A stretch of 18,076 bases of DNA from an uncultured Collinsella sp. (GCA_902491895.1 CABUJH010000039.1:1-18076); one strand, 5' to 3'; shown: positions 1 through 6,286, counted from the stretch's first letter. Notes: a model not told the origin generated them from the letters alone. Translations and numbers: made by a program.

Positions 1-216
1 ATGCACCCGCTGCCCGCCGACATCTCCGGTGTCTCCTGCGAGCACGGCGAGGTCAACGCCGACGTCTTCGACATGCACCGCGTGGGCATGTACAAGGAGG
101 CCAGCTACAAGCCGTACGCCATCGCAGCCATGATGTTCCTGCAGAAGGTTGCCGATCCCGCCGCTACCCTCAAGGCCCTCGACGAGCGCAACGCCGCCCG
201 TTGGCTCCAGGCCTAA
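1..216 (+). CDS. ygeW: YgeW-type knotted carbamoyltransferase, C-terminal fragment
   Basis: This is the last 71 codons of a gene that begins before the window; the ATG at base 1 is probably an internal methionine. The fragment starts with an HPLPADISG stretch, the C-terminal region that in aspartate/ornithine carbamoyltransferases carries the HPLP (or HCLP) substrate loop. It continues through a VFDMHR segment to a YKEASYKPYAIAAMMFL helix. This arrangement is what I recall of the YgeW subfamily, whose substrate is unsettled but which is repeatedly found beside hydantoinase, YqeB/YqeC and xanthine dehydrogenase genes. The downstream neighbours here are exactly those genes, which supports the call. 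The gene ends in TAA and a terminator follows 24 bases later, so it is probably the last gene of its transcript. A different carbamoyltransferase (ornithine or putrescine type) cannot be fully excluded without the N-terminal half. Confidence 0.78.
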   Translation: MHPLPADISGVSCEHGEVNADVFDMHRVGMYKEASYKPYAIAAMMFLQKVADPAATLKALDERNAARWLQA

Positions 217-240
217 AGCCGGGTTGAGGTAAGCCATGCA

Positions 241-279
241 AAGGGGGCGCTCTGCCAACCGGCGGGGTGCCCCCTTTTT
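241..279 (+). terminator. Rho-independent terminator after ygeW
   Basis: A perfect 8-bp stem (AAGGGGGC at 241-248 with GCCCCCTT at 269-276) encloses a 20-base loop, which itself contains a short GCC/GGC stem. The 3' arm runs into five Ts at 275-279. It lies 24 bases past the ygeW stop and separates that gene from the mocA-hydA pair. Confidence 0.85.
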
Positions 280-367
280 CGCATCGTGGGCGTGCGGGAT
301 AAGCGCTTTCGATGTAGATGCCCGCGGCGCGAGTTATGGGTACGATGGTTTCAGGGGAGGTATCACC

Positions 368-982
368 ATGAAACTTGGATGCGTCATTATGGCTTCGGGC
401 GAGGGCAGGCGGTTTGGCTCTAACAAGATGCTTGCCGATATCTATGGCGAGCCGCTGATTGCCCGGACCATCGATTCGGTTCCCCGGGGCTTTGACGTCG
501 TGGTTTCGACGCGTTGGCCCGAGGTCGCCCAGATTTGCGAGGACAAGCATTGCCCGTGCGTGCTGCACGATGGCGAGCTGCGCAGCGAAAGCGTCCGTGC
601 GGGCCTTTCGTGGGGAGTCGAACGCAACTGGAAAGGTTGCCTCTTTTTGCCGGGCGACCAGCCGCTCGTGAGTTCGGATTCTTTTGAGGCTATGGTTCGT
701 GCATTTGACGAGCGTGGCCGCAAGCATCCGGTGCGTCTTGCGTGCAACGGTGAGCCTTCGAGCCCGGTGCTCTTTCCGGCGGAACTGTTCGATGCGCTCA
801 TACGTCTTGAGGGCAAGGACGGCGGCGGTTCGATCCTCAAGGACCGTACCGACGTGGTGCTGGTCGAGGCGCGTGCCTACGAGCTGTGGGACGTCGATAC
901 CGCCAAGGGACAGCGACGCATAGCGGAGCATATCGCGGCCTGCTCGTATTTTGATCGCGTGGCCAACTGTATTAATCAATAA
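368..982 (+). CDS. mocA: MocA/YgfJ-like molybdenum cofactor nucleotidyltransferase
   Basis: The predicted 204-residue cytosolic protein belongs to the MobA-like NTP-transferase fold. Its N-terminus carries the nucleotide-binding signature ASGEGRRFGSNK (residues 9-20), followed by SESVRAG near residue 73 and the metal-binding PGDQP loop (95-99). MocA joins CTP to molybdopterin-molybdenum to make the cytosine dinucleotide form used by xanthine-dehydrogenase-type enzymes; E. coli YgfJ is the relative in the corresponding cluster. An ATG at 368 is chosen over a longer reading frame from 236. GGGGAGG at 354-360 lies 7 bases before it, the protein then starts directly with the beta strand of the fold, and the longer version would run through the terminator. 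The downstream hydantoinase begins 8 bases after the stop, so the two are almost certainly co-transcribed. Cytidylyl rather than guanylyl specificity is inferred from context. Confidence 0.85.
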   Translation: MKLGCVIMASGEGRRFGSNKMLADIYGEPLIARTIDSVPRGFDVVVSTRWPEVAQICEDKHCPCVLHDGELRSESVRAGLSWGVERNWKGCLFLPGDQPLVSSDSFEAMVRAFDERGRKHPVRLACNGEPSSPVLFPAELFDALIRLEGKDGGGSILKDRTDVVLVEARAYELWDVDTAKGQRRIAEHIAACSYFDRVANCINQ

Positions 983-990
983 GGAGCAAC

Positions 991-2358
991 ATGATCATCA
1001 TCAAAAACGGCGCGCTCGTGACGCCACAGGGGCTTCGCCGCGCCGATCTTGCCATGGATGGCGATAAGATCGTGCGGATTGCCGCGGCGATTGAGCCGGG
1101 CGCCGACGATACCGTCGAGGACGCCGCGGGCTGCTGGGTGTTTCCCGGCTTTATCGACGGCCACACGCACATGCAGTGCTGGACTGGCATGGATTGGACA
1201 GCCGATAGCTTTGAAACCGGCACGCGTGCGGCTGCCTGCGGCGGTACGACGACCATCGTGGACTACGCGACGGCCGATCGCGGCGTGACCATGCCCGATG
1301 CCTTGGCCGAGTGGCATCGCCGTGCCGACGGAACCTGCACGGCCAACTACGCCTTTCATATGGCACTCGCCGAGTGGAATGAGCGCAACCGCGCCGATCT
1401 TTCGGCTATGCGCGAGGCGGGCGTATCGTCGTTTAAGACCTACTTTGCCTATGACCACCTGCGCTTGGACGATGCCGAGACACTCGAGGTGCTGGAGGAG
1501 CTCAAGCGCGTGGGCGGTATCCTGTGCGTGCATTGCGAGAACGGCACGTTGGTCAACGCGCTGCAGAAGCGCGTGTTTGAGCAGGGTATCCACGGGCCCG
1601 AGGGGCATGCGCTCAGCCGTCCGGACGTGTGTGAGGCCGAGGCCGTGAGCCGCCTGCTGTATCTGGCTCACTTGGCCGGGGACGCTCCGGTCAACGTGGT
1701 ACACCTTTCGACCAAGCTGGGGCTCGAGGCCATTCGCGCTGCCAAGGCGCGCGGGCAGAAGAACATTTATGTCGAGACCTGCCCTCAGTATCTGATGCTC
1801 GACGACACCTGCTATCTGGAGCAGGGCGAGGACGGCTTTGCGGGTGCTAAGTATGTGATGAGCCCGCCGCTGCGCCGTGCGGGTGACCGTGCGGCACTGC
1901 GTGAGGCGCTTGTGGCCGGCGAGATCGATACGATTGCGACCGACCACTGCAGCTTTAACCTGCACGGGCAAAAGGACCGCGGGCGCGACGACTTCCGCGC
2001 GATTCCCAACGGCGGGCCCGGCGTGGAGCATCGCCCCGTCGCGATTGCCACGAGCTTTGAGGGCCAGCTGGGCCCCGAGGGCCTCTGCCGCTTGATGAGC
2101 GAGAACCCGGCGCGCGTTTTTGGCATGTATCCGCGCAAGGGCTGTCTTGCCGAGGGTGCCGATGCCGACGTGTGCGTGTGGGATCCTTGCGCGCGTTGGA
2201 CGATCAGCGCCGCGACGCAGCATCAGGCCGTGGACTACACGCCGCTCGAGGGCTTTGAGGCACATGGCCGCGCCAAGGCCGTGTTTGTGAACGGCGTGCT
2301 GGTGGCGCGCGATGGCGAGCCCACCGGAGCCCAGCCCGGTCGCTACGTGCCCCGCTAG
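991..2358 (+). CDS. hydA: Dihydropyrimidinase / D-hydantoinase family amidohydrolase
   Basis: The 455-residue protein has the full set of binuclear-metal residues of cyclic amidohydrolases: the HTH pair (His58, His60) after FPGFIDG, the carboxylated lysine Lys149 in SSFKTYFAY, metal histidines His181 (VHCEN) and His238 (VVHLS), and catalytic Asp318 in IATDH. Tyr154 matches the substrate-gating tyrosine. Length is normal for the family. These enzymes hydrolyse cyclic amide bonds in dihydropyrimidines or 5-substituted hydantoins, giving N-carbamoyl products. The E. coli relative in the yge cluster is hyuA (ygeZ), a phenylhydantoinase of unknown natural substrate. AAGGAGC at 981-987, overlapping the mocA stop, serves the ATG at 991. 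In this cluster it may act on a ring-opened purine or hydantoin intermediate whose carbamoyl group YgeW could use; this is inference. Allantoinase is an alternative but the motif spacing favours dihydropyrimidinase/hydantoinase. Confidence 0.9.
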   Translation: MIIIKNGALVTPQGLRRADLAMDGDKIVRIAAAIEPGADDTVEDAAGCWVFPGFIDGHTHMQCWTGMDWTADSFETGTRAAACGGTTTIVDYATADRGVTMPDALAEWHRRADGTCTANYAFHMALAEWNERNRADLSAMREAGVSSFKTYFAYDHLRLDDAETLEVLEELKRVGGILCVHCENGTLVNALQKRVFEQGIHGPEGHALSRPDVCEAEAVSRLLYLAHLAGDAPVNVVHLSTKLGLEAIRAAKARGQKNIYVETCPQYLMLDDTCYLEQGEDGFAGAKYVMSPPLRRAGDRAALREALVAGEIDTIATDHCSFNLHGQKDRGRDDFRAIPNGGPGVEHRPVAIATSFEGQLGPEGLCRLMSENPARVFGMYPRKGCLAEGADADVCVWDPCARWTISAATQHQAVDYTPLEGFEAHGRAKAVFVNGVLVARDGEPTGAQPGRYVPR

Positions 2359-2378
2359 CAGCAAAGATGCCGTGTCCC

Positions 2379-2457
2379 CTCCTCAGTTGCGGTGAAATAC
2401 GGACTGTTTGCGGCCGTTTGGCGGCCAAACAGTCCGTATTTCACCGCAACTGAGGAG
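2379..2457. repeat. Long perfect inverted repeat between convergent genes (copy 1)
   Basis: The arms at 2379-2410 and 2426-2457 are perfect 32-base reverse complements around a 15-base GC-rich centre. The core of each arm reads AGTTGCGGTGAAATACGGAC and continues with TGTTTG. It fills the gap between hydA (stop 21 bases to the left) and yqeC (stop 10 bases to the right), so transcripts from both sides would fold into the same hairpin. No T-tract follows either arm, so it is not a textbook terminator. A diverged copy lies at 5170-5236. Confidence 0.9.
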
Positions 2458-2467
2458 ATGGGGCCGG

Positions 2468-3202
2468 CTACTTGAGGCTGCCGGCGACGACGGGGCGGTC
2501 GAGAGCTGCCTCGAAGCGGTCGGCCATCGTGGGGTCGCTGAGCGTGTCGACTTGGTTGAGCATGACGCGTGCGGTGCTGAGTTTCAGCGCCTGCATCTCG
2601 GCATTGAGCACCATGGCGACGCGCTCGGGTGTGGCGATGTCGGTAGGCTCGCAGCCGCAACGCTCGCAAAAGAGCTCGGGGCGGTGGACGGCTTCGTTGA
2701 TAGGCTTGCCGAGCCCTGAGGCGCCGGCGATCCAGACGATGTTGGCCGTGCCAGAGGGAATCACCGGCTCCCAGGCGGCGTGGGCCTTGAGCGGGAGCCG
2801 CTTGCTGCCGTCCGCCTCGGCCAGGACGTAGTCAAAGCGCTGCGCCAGCTGGTCGAGCGGCTCGGCAGGGGAGGAGAGCTTGCCCGTCTCCGGGTCCAAA
2901 ACACCCGCCTGGCAGATGCCTCCGCGGCTCATGCCCGCGCATGCCTCGCAGGTGCAGCCGGGAACATGCAGGGCCCCCGGCTTCCAGGGCGCGGCGTCCA
3001 GGCGACGGCTCGACCCGTCCCACGGCACGCCGGCGACGGGGAACATGCGCGTGGTGGTGCAGAGGAGCACGCGGCCGCCAGCGCGCATAAGCTCAAGGCC
3101 GAGCGTCTTCAGCAAGGTCGACTTGCCTCCACTGCCGATAATTGCAGTAATGCCCGGCTCGATCTTGAGCGCGGAGGCAAGGTTTCCGCTCGTCGTTTCC
3201 AT
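2468..3202 (-). CDS. yqeC: YqeC, selenium-dependent molybdenum hydroxylase accessory protein (putative)
   Basis: The 244-residue protein has a P-loop GSGGKST at residues 23-29, a TTTRMFP strand-loop near 49-55, and the EADGSK segment (129-134) followed by RLPLKA, then GLGKPINE and HRPELF. These match the YqeC family, a putative NTPase found with selenium-dependent molybdenum hydroxylases; its biochemical activity is unknown. Two cysteine groups stand out: Cys83, Cys85, Cys88 and Cys97, and Cys179, Cys182 and Cys184. Together they could bind a metal or cluster, or selenium; that is inference. The ATG at 3202 is the family-like start, about 22 residues before the P-loop, with only a weak GGTG preceding it. 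The gene runs opposite to its neighbours, divergent from yqeB and convergent with hydA. Confidence 0.85.
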   Translation of the reverse strand: METTSGNLASALKIEPGITAIIGSGGKSTLLKTLGLELMRAGGRVLLCTTTRMFPVAGVPWDGSSRRLDAAPWKPGALHVPGCTCEACAGMSRGGICQAGVLDPETGKLSSPAEPLDQLAQRFDYVLAEADGSKRLPLKAHAAWEPVIPSGTANIVWIAGASGLGKPINEAVHRPELFCERCGCEPTDIATPERVAMVLNAEMQALKLSTARVMLNQVDTLSDPTMADRFEAALDRPVVAGSLK

Positions 3203-3304
3203 CTGTTCACCGCCGTATAATACTGTGATAATAAATAATCATCAGAGTAGCGGTCGAACCGCATTTGCTCTGCTCAAACCGTAGCACAGGGAGGTGTCCC
3301 GGGA
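3203..3304. promoter_or_regulatory. Divergent promoter region yqeC / yqeB
   Basis: This 102-base gap between two divergent genes contains an AT-rich island at 3216-3240, unlike the surrounding GC-rich DNA. A TATAAT at 3216-3221 could be a -10 box for yqeB. The overlapping TATTAT on the minus strand (3222-3217) could be one for yqeC. No convincing -35 was found for either. An imperfect TGAT...ATCA dyad (about 3226-3241) lies in the same island and could be an operator. GGGAGGTG at 3289-3296 is the yqeB ribosome-binding site. Confidence 0.45.
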
Positions 3305-4099
3305 ATGCTCGTTTATGTTCGCGGCGCCGGCGATATCGCCACGGGCGTCGCCGCTCGCTTGGTGCGCGCCGGCGTGTCGGTCGTTATGGCCGATATCGCG
3401 GTTCCCACGTGCATCCGCCGCACAATCAGTTTTTGCGAGGCTATTCGCTTGGGCGAGGTCGAGGTCGAGGGCATTCGCGCTCGCTTGGCACAGACGCCGG
3501 CAGAGGCGCTTGCAATTACCGAGGCTGGAGACGTCGCCGTTGTGGTGGACCCCCAGGCCAAGATGCTCGGCGAGCTGAAACCCGCTGCCGTGGTCGACGC
3601 GATTCTGGCTAAGCGCAACCTGGGTACCACGCGCGGCATGGCGCCTGCCGTCATCGCCGTGGGGCCGGGCTTTACCGCGCCGGTTGACTGCGACGCCGTG
3701 GTCGAAACCATGCGCGGGCATTTCCTGGGCCGTGTCATTACCCAAGGTTCGCCCCAGCCCAACACGGGCGTGCCGGGCATTATCGCCGGCTATGGCAGGG
3801 AGCGCGTTATTCACAGCCCCGTCGCCGGCGTGTTTCGGTCCGACCGCGCAATCGGCGACATCGTGCGCGCCGGAGACGTGATTGGCTACGCGGGCGATAC
3901 GCCCATGCGCACGCAGATCGATGGCTGTCTGCGCGGGCTTTTGGCGAACGGCGTGCAGGTGACTGAGGGCTTTAAATGCGTCGATGTCGATCCGCGCGGC
4001 GATGCCAGCTATATCAACTACATTTCGGACAAGGCGACGTCGGTCGGCGGCGGCGTGCTCGAGGCGCTCGCCATGCTCACCGATGTCTTTAGAGGATAG
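3305..4099 (+). CDS. yqeB: YqeB/EF2563-family selenium-dependent molybdenum hydroxylase system protein
   Basis: The 264-residue protein begins with VRGAGDIATG (residues 5-14), a Rossmann-like glycine-rich motif typical of the EF2563 family, and later carries TRGMAPAVIAVGPGF and PNTGVPG segments I associate with the same family. It is thought to help mature a selenium-containing molybdenum hydroxylase; no reaction has been established. From memory, E. coli YqeB is about twice as long, joining this type of domain to an XdhC-like domain, whereas here the two functions are encoded by adjacent genes (yqeB and xdhC, 9 bases apart). ATG at 3305 follows GGGAGGTG and starts directly at the first beta strand. 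Late in the protein, GVFRSDRAIGDIVRAGDVIG resembles a lipoyl-like beta segment. Confidence 0.85.
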   Translation: MLVYVRGAGDIATGVAARLVRAGVSVVMADIAVPTCIRRTISFCEAIRLGEVEVEGIRARLAQTPAEALAITEAGDVAVVVDPQAKMLGELKPAAVVDAILAKRNLGTTRGMAPAVIAVGPGFTAPVDCDAVVETMRGHFLGRVITQGSPQPNTGVPGIIAGYGRERVIHSPVAGVFRSDRAIGDIVRAGDVIGYAGDTPMRTQIDGCLRGLLANGVQVTEGFKCVDVDPRGDASYINYISDKATSVGGGVLEALAMLTDVFRG

Positions 4100-4108
4100 A
4101 AGGCGGCA

Positions 4109-5152
4109 ATGGAAAAGCTCGATGTTGTGAATGCGGCGCTTGCCGCCCTGCGTGCTGGCGAGACGTGCGAGCTGGTGGTCGTGGCCGGCACGGCAGGGTC
4201 GTCGCCGCGCGGCGTGGGCGCCTGGATGGCCGTCTTTGCCGACGGTAGCCAAGCGGGCACTATCGGCGGCGGCAAGATTGAGCTCTTTGCGCTGGACGAG
4301 GCGCGCGAGCTGCTGGCCGGGGGTAAATCGCGTCTGGTCCGCTACACCATGGGCGGCGAGAACTCCGATACCGGCATGATCTGCGGCGGAGCTATCTGCC
4401 TGTGCTATCTGCACCTGGACGCGACCAAGGCACCGTTGTTCCAGTCGGTTGCCGACGTCTTGGTCTATCGGCGCATCGGCGACTTCGTCATCGACTTTGA
4501 GCCGTTTATCGCGAGCGCGCTCGAGGGCGATGTGGCCGACTATCATGGCGAGGAATCGCGCCGCACCATTGTGGGCTGCCCCGGGCTTTCGCTGGTGGAG
4601 GAGGGGAGTAACGTCACCTACACCAACGCCGCCTCCGAGATTCCTCCCGCGCACATCGAGACGCTCTGCCCCGAGGGCCTGACCTACATCTTTGGCTGCG
4701 GCCACGTGGGCGCCGCGACGGCGCGGGTGCTCACGGCGGCGGGCTTTGCCGTCGTGGCGTGCGACGACCGTCCCGGCACGTTGACGCCCGAATGGGTGCC
4801 CGGTGTCTACGACCGTCGTCTGGTCGACTACAAGAACCTGAGCAAGCAGTGCCCCATCGGCCCGCGCGATCTGGTGGTCGTCGCCACGGCGGGTCACAAG
4901 TCCGATATCGACGTGGTGATTCAGGCCATGCGCGCCAAGCCTGCCTACCTGGGCTGTCTGGGTTCGCGCCGCAAGACGGCCTTTGTGCGTGCCCGCCTGG
5001 AGCAGGAAGGCTTTACGCAGGACCAGATCGACGAGCTGCACCTGCCGATCGGCGTTGCCATCGAGGCCGAGGACCCCGAGGAGATCGCCATCTCCATCGC
5101 CGCCGAGATGATCCACCTGCGCCGCACCAAACTCGTTCCCCGCAAGCGCTAA
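4109..5152 (+). CDS. xdhC: XdhC-family molybdenum cofactor insertion protein
   Basis: The 347-residue protein shows both XdhC/CoxI domains. The N-terminal part has TAGSSPRGVGAWM (28-40), GTIGGGKIE (50-58) and a GMICGG motif with Cys92, a residue placed to bind molybdenum cofactor. The C-terminal Rossmann domain has FGCGHVG (195-201), CDDRP and LGSRRKTAF, then the conserved LHLPIG segment. XdhC binds and protects molybdenum cofactor, supports its sulfuration and inserts it into xanthine-dehydrogenase-type enzymes. AGAAGG at 4098-4103, overlapping the yqeB stop, serves the ATG at 4109, so the pair is an operon. A hairpin with a T-tract follows 17 bases after the stop. The hydroxylase it serves is not in the window. 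Confidence 0.9.
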   Translation: MEKLDVVNAALAALRAGETCELVVVAGTAGSSPRGVGAWMAVFADGSQAGTIGGGKIELFALDEARELLAGGKSRLVRYTMGGENSDTGMICGGAICLCYLHLDATKAPLFQSVADVLVYRRIGDFVIDFEPFIASALEGDVADYHGEESRRTIVGCPGLSLVEEGSNVTYTNAASEIPPAHIETLCPEGLTYIFGCGHVGAATARVLTAAGFAVVACDDRPGTLTPEWVPGVYDRRLVDYKNLSKQCPIGPRDLVVVATAGHKSDIDVVIQAMRAKPAYLGCLGSRRKTAFVRARLEQEGFTQDQIDELHLPIGVAIEAEDPEEIAISIAAEMIHLRRTKLVPRKR

Positions 5153-5169
5153 TCGCATCCCCACCAATA

Positions 5170-5243
5170 AGTTGCGGTGAAATACGGATTGTTTAAGCCT
5201 GTTAGGCCGCCAAACAGTCCCTATTTCACCGCAACTGCTTTTT
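5170..5243 (+). repeat. Inverted repeat copy 2, placed to terminate xdhC
   Basis: The arms 5170-5194 and 5212-5236 pair over 25 bases with two mismatches and share the GTTGCGGTGAAATACGGA core with the repeat at 2379-2457. The 17-base centre also keeps the GGCCGCCAAAC theme. Unlike copy 1, the 3' arm is followed after two bases by five Ts (5239-5243), so this copy can work as a rho-independent terminator for xdhC, shielding the ribosomal operon. Confidence 0.8.
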
Positions 5244-5294
5244 GGGATCCATTTGTGCGGGGGAGTTGTGGAGTTGTGCAGGCAGACGAGGTTT

Positions 5295-5326
5295 TTCTGG
5301 AAATACGCTCCCGATGCGCGTATAGT
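5295..5326 (+). promoter_or_regulatory. Candidate promoter of the rplE operon
   Basis: TATAGT at 5321-5326 is a good -10 candidate. A weak -35 could be TTCTGG (5295-5300, spacer 20) or CTGGAA (5297-5302, spacer 18). The case rests mainly on position: it lies after the xdhC terminator and about 138 bases before rplE, which has lost its usual upstream genes and needs its own promoter. In the 311-base gap between xdhC and rplE this is the only promoter-like sequence I saw. Confidence 0.4.
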
Positions 5327-5343
5327 ATCGATTGTTTTGTCGG

Positions 5344-5438
5344 CTCCTGCTGCGTCGAGTCCAAACCGCGAAATGCCATGAGCGGCGCGGATGCAGCCAG
5401 GAGGCACGAGGACAACCCATCGTGGCCACGCCCCGTGC
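5344..5438 (+). promoter_or_regulatory. Structured 5' leader of rplE, candidate r-protein autoregulatory RNA
   Basis: The leader can fold into two adjacent elements. The first has an outer stem of CTCCTG plus CTGC (5344-5353) with GCAG plus CAGGAG (5393-5396 and 5398-5403, one bulged C), enclosing an inner CCGCG/CGCGG stem (5366-5370 with 5386-5390). The second pairs GCACG (5404-5408) with CGTGC (5434-5438) and encloses the 10-base palindrome CGTGGCCACG (5421-5430). The Shine-Dalgarno of rplE follows at 5452-5457. Pairings were found by eye, and function as a ribosomal-protein binding site is inference. Confidence 0.4.
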
Positions 5439-5463
5439 TTAAAACCCCAAGAAGGAGTGAACA

Positions 5464-6021
5464 ATGGCAGAAGAGAAGTATGTGCCGCGTCTGAAGACCA
5501 AGTACAACAACGATGTCAAGCAGCAGCTTCAGGAAAAGTTCCAGTACGAGAACGTCATGATGATCCCCAAGTTTGAGAAGATCGTCGTGAACATGGGTGT
5601 CGGCGAGGCCGCTACCGATTCCAAGGCCATCGACGGTGCCGTGCGCGACCTGCGCGCCATCACCGGCCAGCAGCCGATGATCACCCGTGCCCGCAAGTCC
5701 ATCGCTACCTTCCGCCTGCGCGCTGGTATGCCGATCGGCTGCAAGGTTACCCTGCGTGGCGACCGTATGTGGGAGTTCTTCGATCGTCTGACCTCCGTCG
5801 CGATCCCCCGTATCCGCGACTTCCGCGGCATCTCCGCCAAGAGCTTCGACGGCCGTGGTAACTTCTCCATGGGCGTCACCGAGCAGCTCATCTTCCCCGA
5901 GATCGACTTCGACTCCGTCGATCACCAGCGTGGTATGGACATCACTTTCGTGACCACCGCCAACACCGATGAGGAGGCCAAGGCCCTTCTGGACGCCTTC
6001 GGTTTCCCGTTCAAGAAATAG
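5464..6021 (+). CDS. rplE: 50S ribosomal protein L5
   Basis: The 185-residue protein matches L5 over its full length: KFQYENVMMIPKFEKIVVNMGVG, the ITGQQPMITRARKSIA segment, RLRAGMPIGCKVTLR, and FRGISAKSFDGRGNFSMGV near residue 130. L5 binds 5S rRNA and helix 84 of 23S rRNA and forms the central protuberance of the large subunit. AAGGAG at 5452-5457 stands 6 bases before the ATG. In most bacteria rplE follows rplX and rplN; here it is the first gene of the cluster, behind a xanthine-dehydrogenase maturation gene, and has its own leader. A strong hairpin fills the gap to rpsN. Confidence 0.98.
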   Translation: MAEEKYVPRLKTKYNNDVKQQLQEKFQYENVMMIPKFEKIVVNMGVGEAATDSKAIDGAVRDLRAITGQQPMITRARKSIATFRLRAGMPIGCKVTLRGDRMWEFFDRLTSVAIPRIRDFRGISAKSFDGRGNFSMGVTEQLIFPEIDFDSVDHQRGMDITFVTTANTDEEAKALLDAFGFPFKK

Positions 6022-6036
6022 GTTCACCTGCCCTAT

Positions 6037-6066
6037 AAGCGCCGTTCCCACAAGGGGGCGGCGCTT
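6037..6066 (+). other. Intra-operon hairpin between rplE and rpsN
   Basis: AAGCGCCGTTCCC (6037-6049) pairs with GGGGGCGGCGCTT (6054-6066) over 13 bp, with two G-U pairs and an ACAA loop. Flanking GCCC (6030-6033) and GGGC (6068-6071) can extend it past a small internal loop. No T-tract follows, so it is not a standard terminator. It could stabilise or process mRNA, or bind an r-protein. Confidence 0.7.
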
Positions 6067-6100
6067 GGGGCGAACAATACTCTATGTGAGGAGGATATAA

Positions 6101-6286
6101 GTGGCTAAGACATCGATGATCGTCAAGTGCAATCGCAAGCAGAAGTTCTCTACTCGTGAGTACACGCGCTGCCAGCGCTGCGGCCGTCCGCACTCTGTGT
6201 ACCGCAAGTTCGGCCTGTGCCGTGTCTGCTTCCGTGAGCTTGCACTCAAGGGCGAGCTTCCCGGCGTTAAGAAGGCCAGCTGGTAA
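6101..6286 (+). CDS. rpsN: 30S ribosomal protein S14, zinc-binding type
   Basis: The 61-residue protein is the short, zinc-binding form of S14 (type Z). Cys24, Cys27, Cys40 and Cys43 form two CxxC pairs (CQRCG and CRVCF), and the protein ends in the family's GVKKASW. S14 sits in the head of the small subunit near the A site. The start is GTG, supported by GAGGAGG at 6088-6094 and by the protein beginning MAKTSM as expected. A gap of 119 bases to rpsH contains a hairpin. No cysteine-free paralogue is visible here. Confidence 0.97.
   Translation: MAKTSMIVKCNRKQKFSTREYTRCQRCGRPHSVYRKFGLCRVCFRELALKGELPGVKKASW

Noticed and set aside
236..367. N-terminal extension of MocA from 236
   Set aside because: It would be translated through the terminator, has no ribosome-binding site, and adds residues before the first strand of the fold.
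976..2364. A 462-codon minus-strand open frame opposite hydA
   Set aside because: It is fully antisense to a complete hydantoinase and has no ribosome-binding site or recognisable domain.
2355..2669. Short minus-strand protein encoded across the inverted repeat, with a peptide similar to one read from the second repeat
   Set aside because: The similarity follows from the shared repeat DNA; both frames overlap palindromes and real genes.
3242..5464. A 740-codon open frame on the minus strand opposite yqeB and xdhC
   Set aside because: It is antisense to two well-recognised genes, has low-complexity His/Arg/Ala/Gly composition with no domain, and runs through the inverted repeat and rplE leader.
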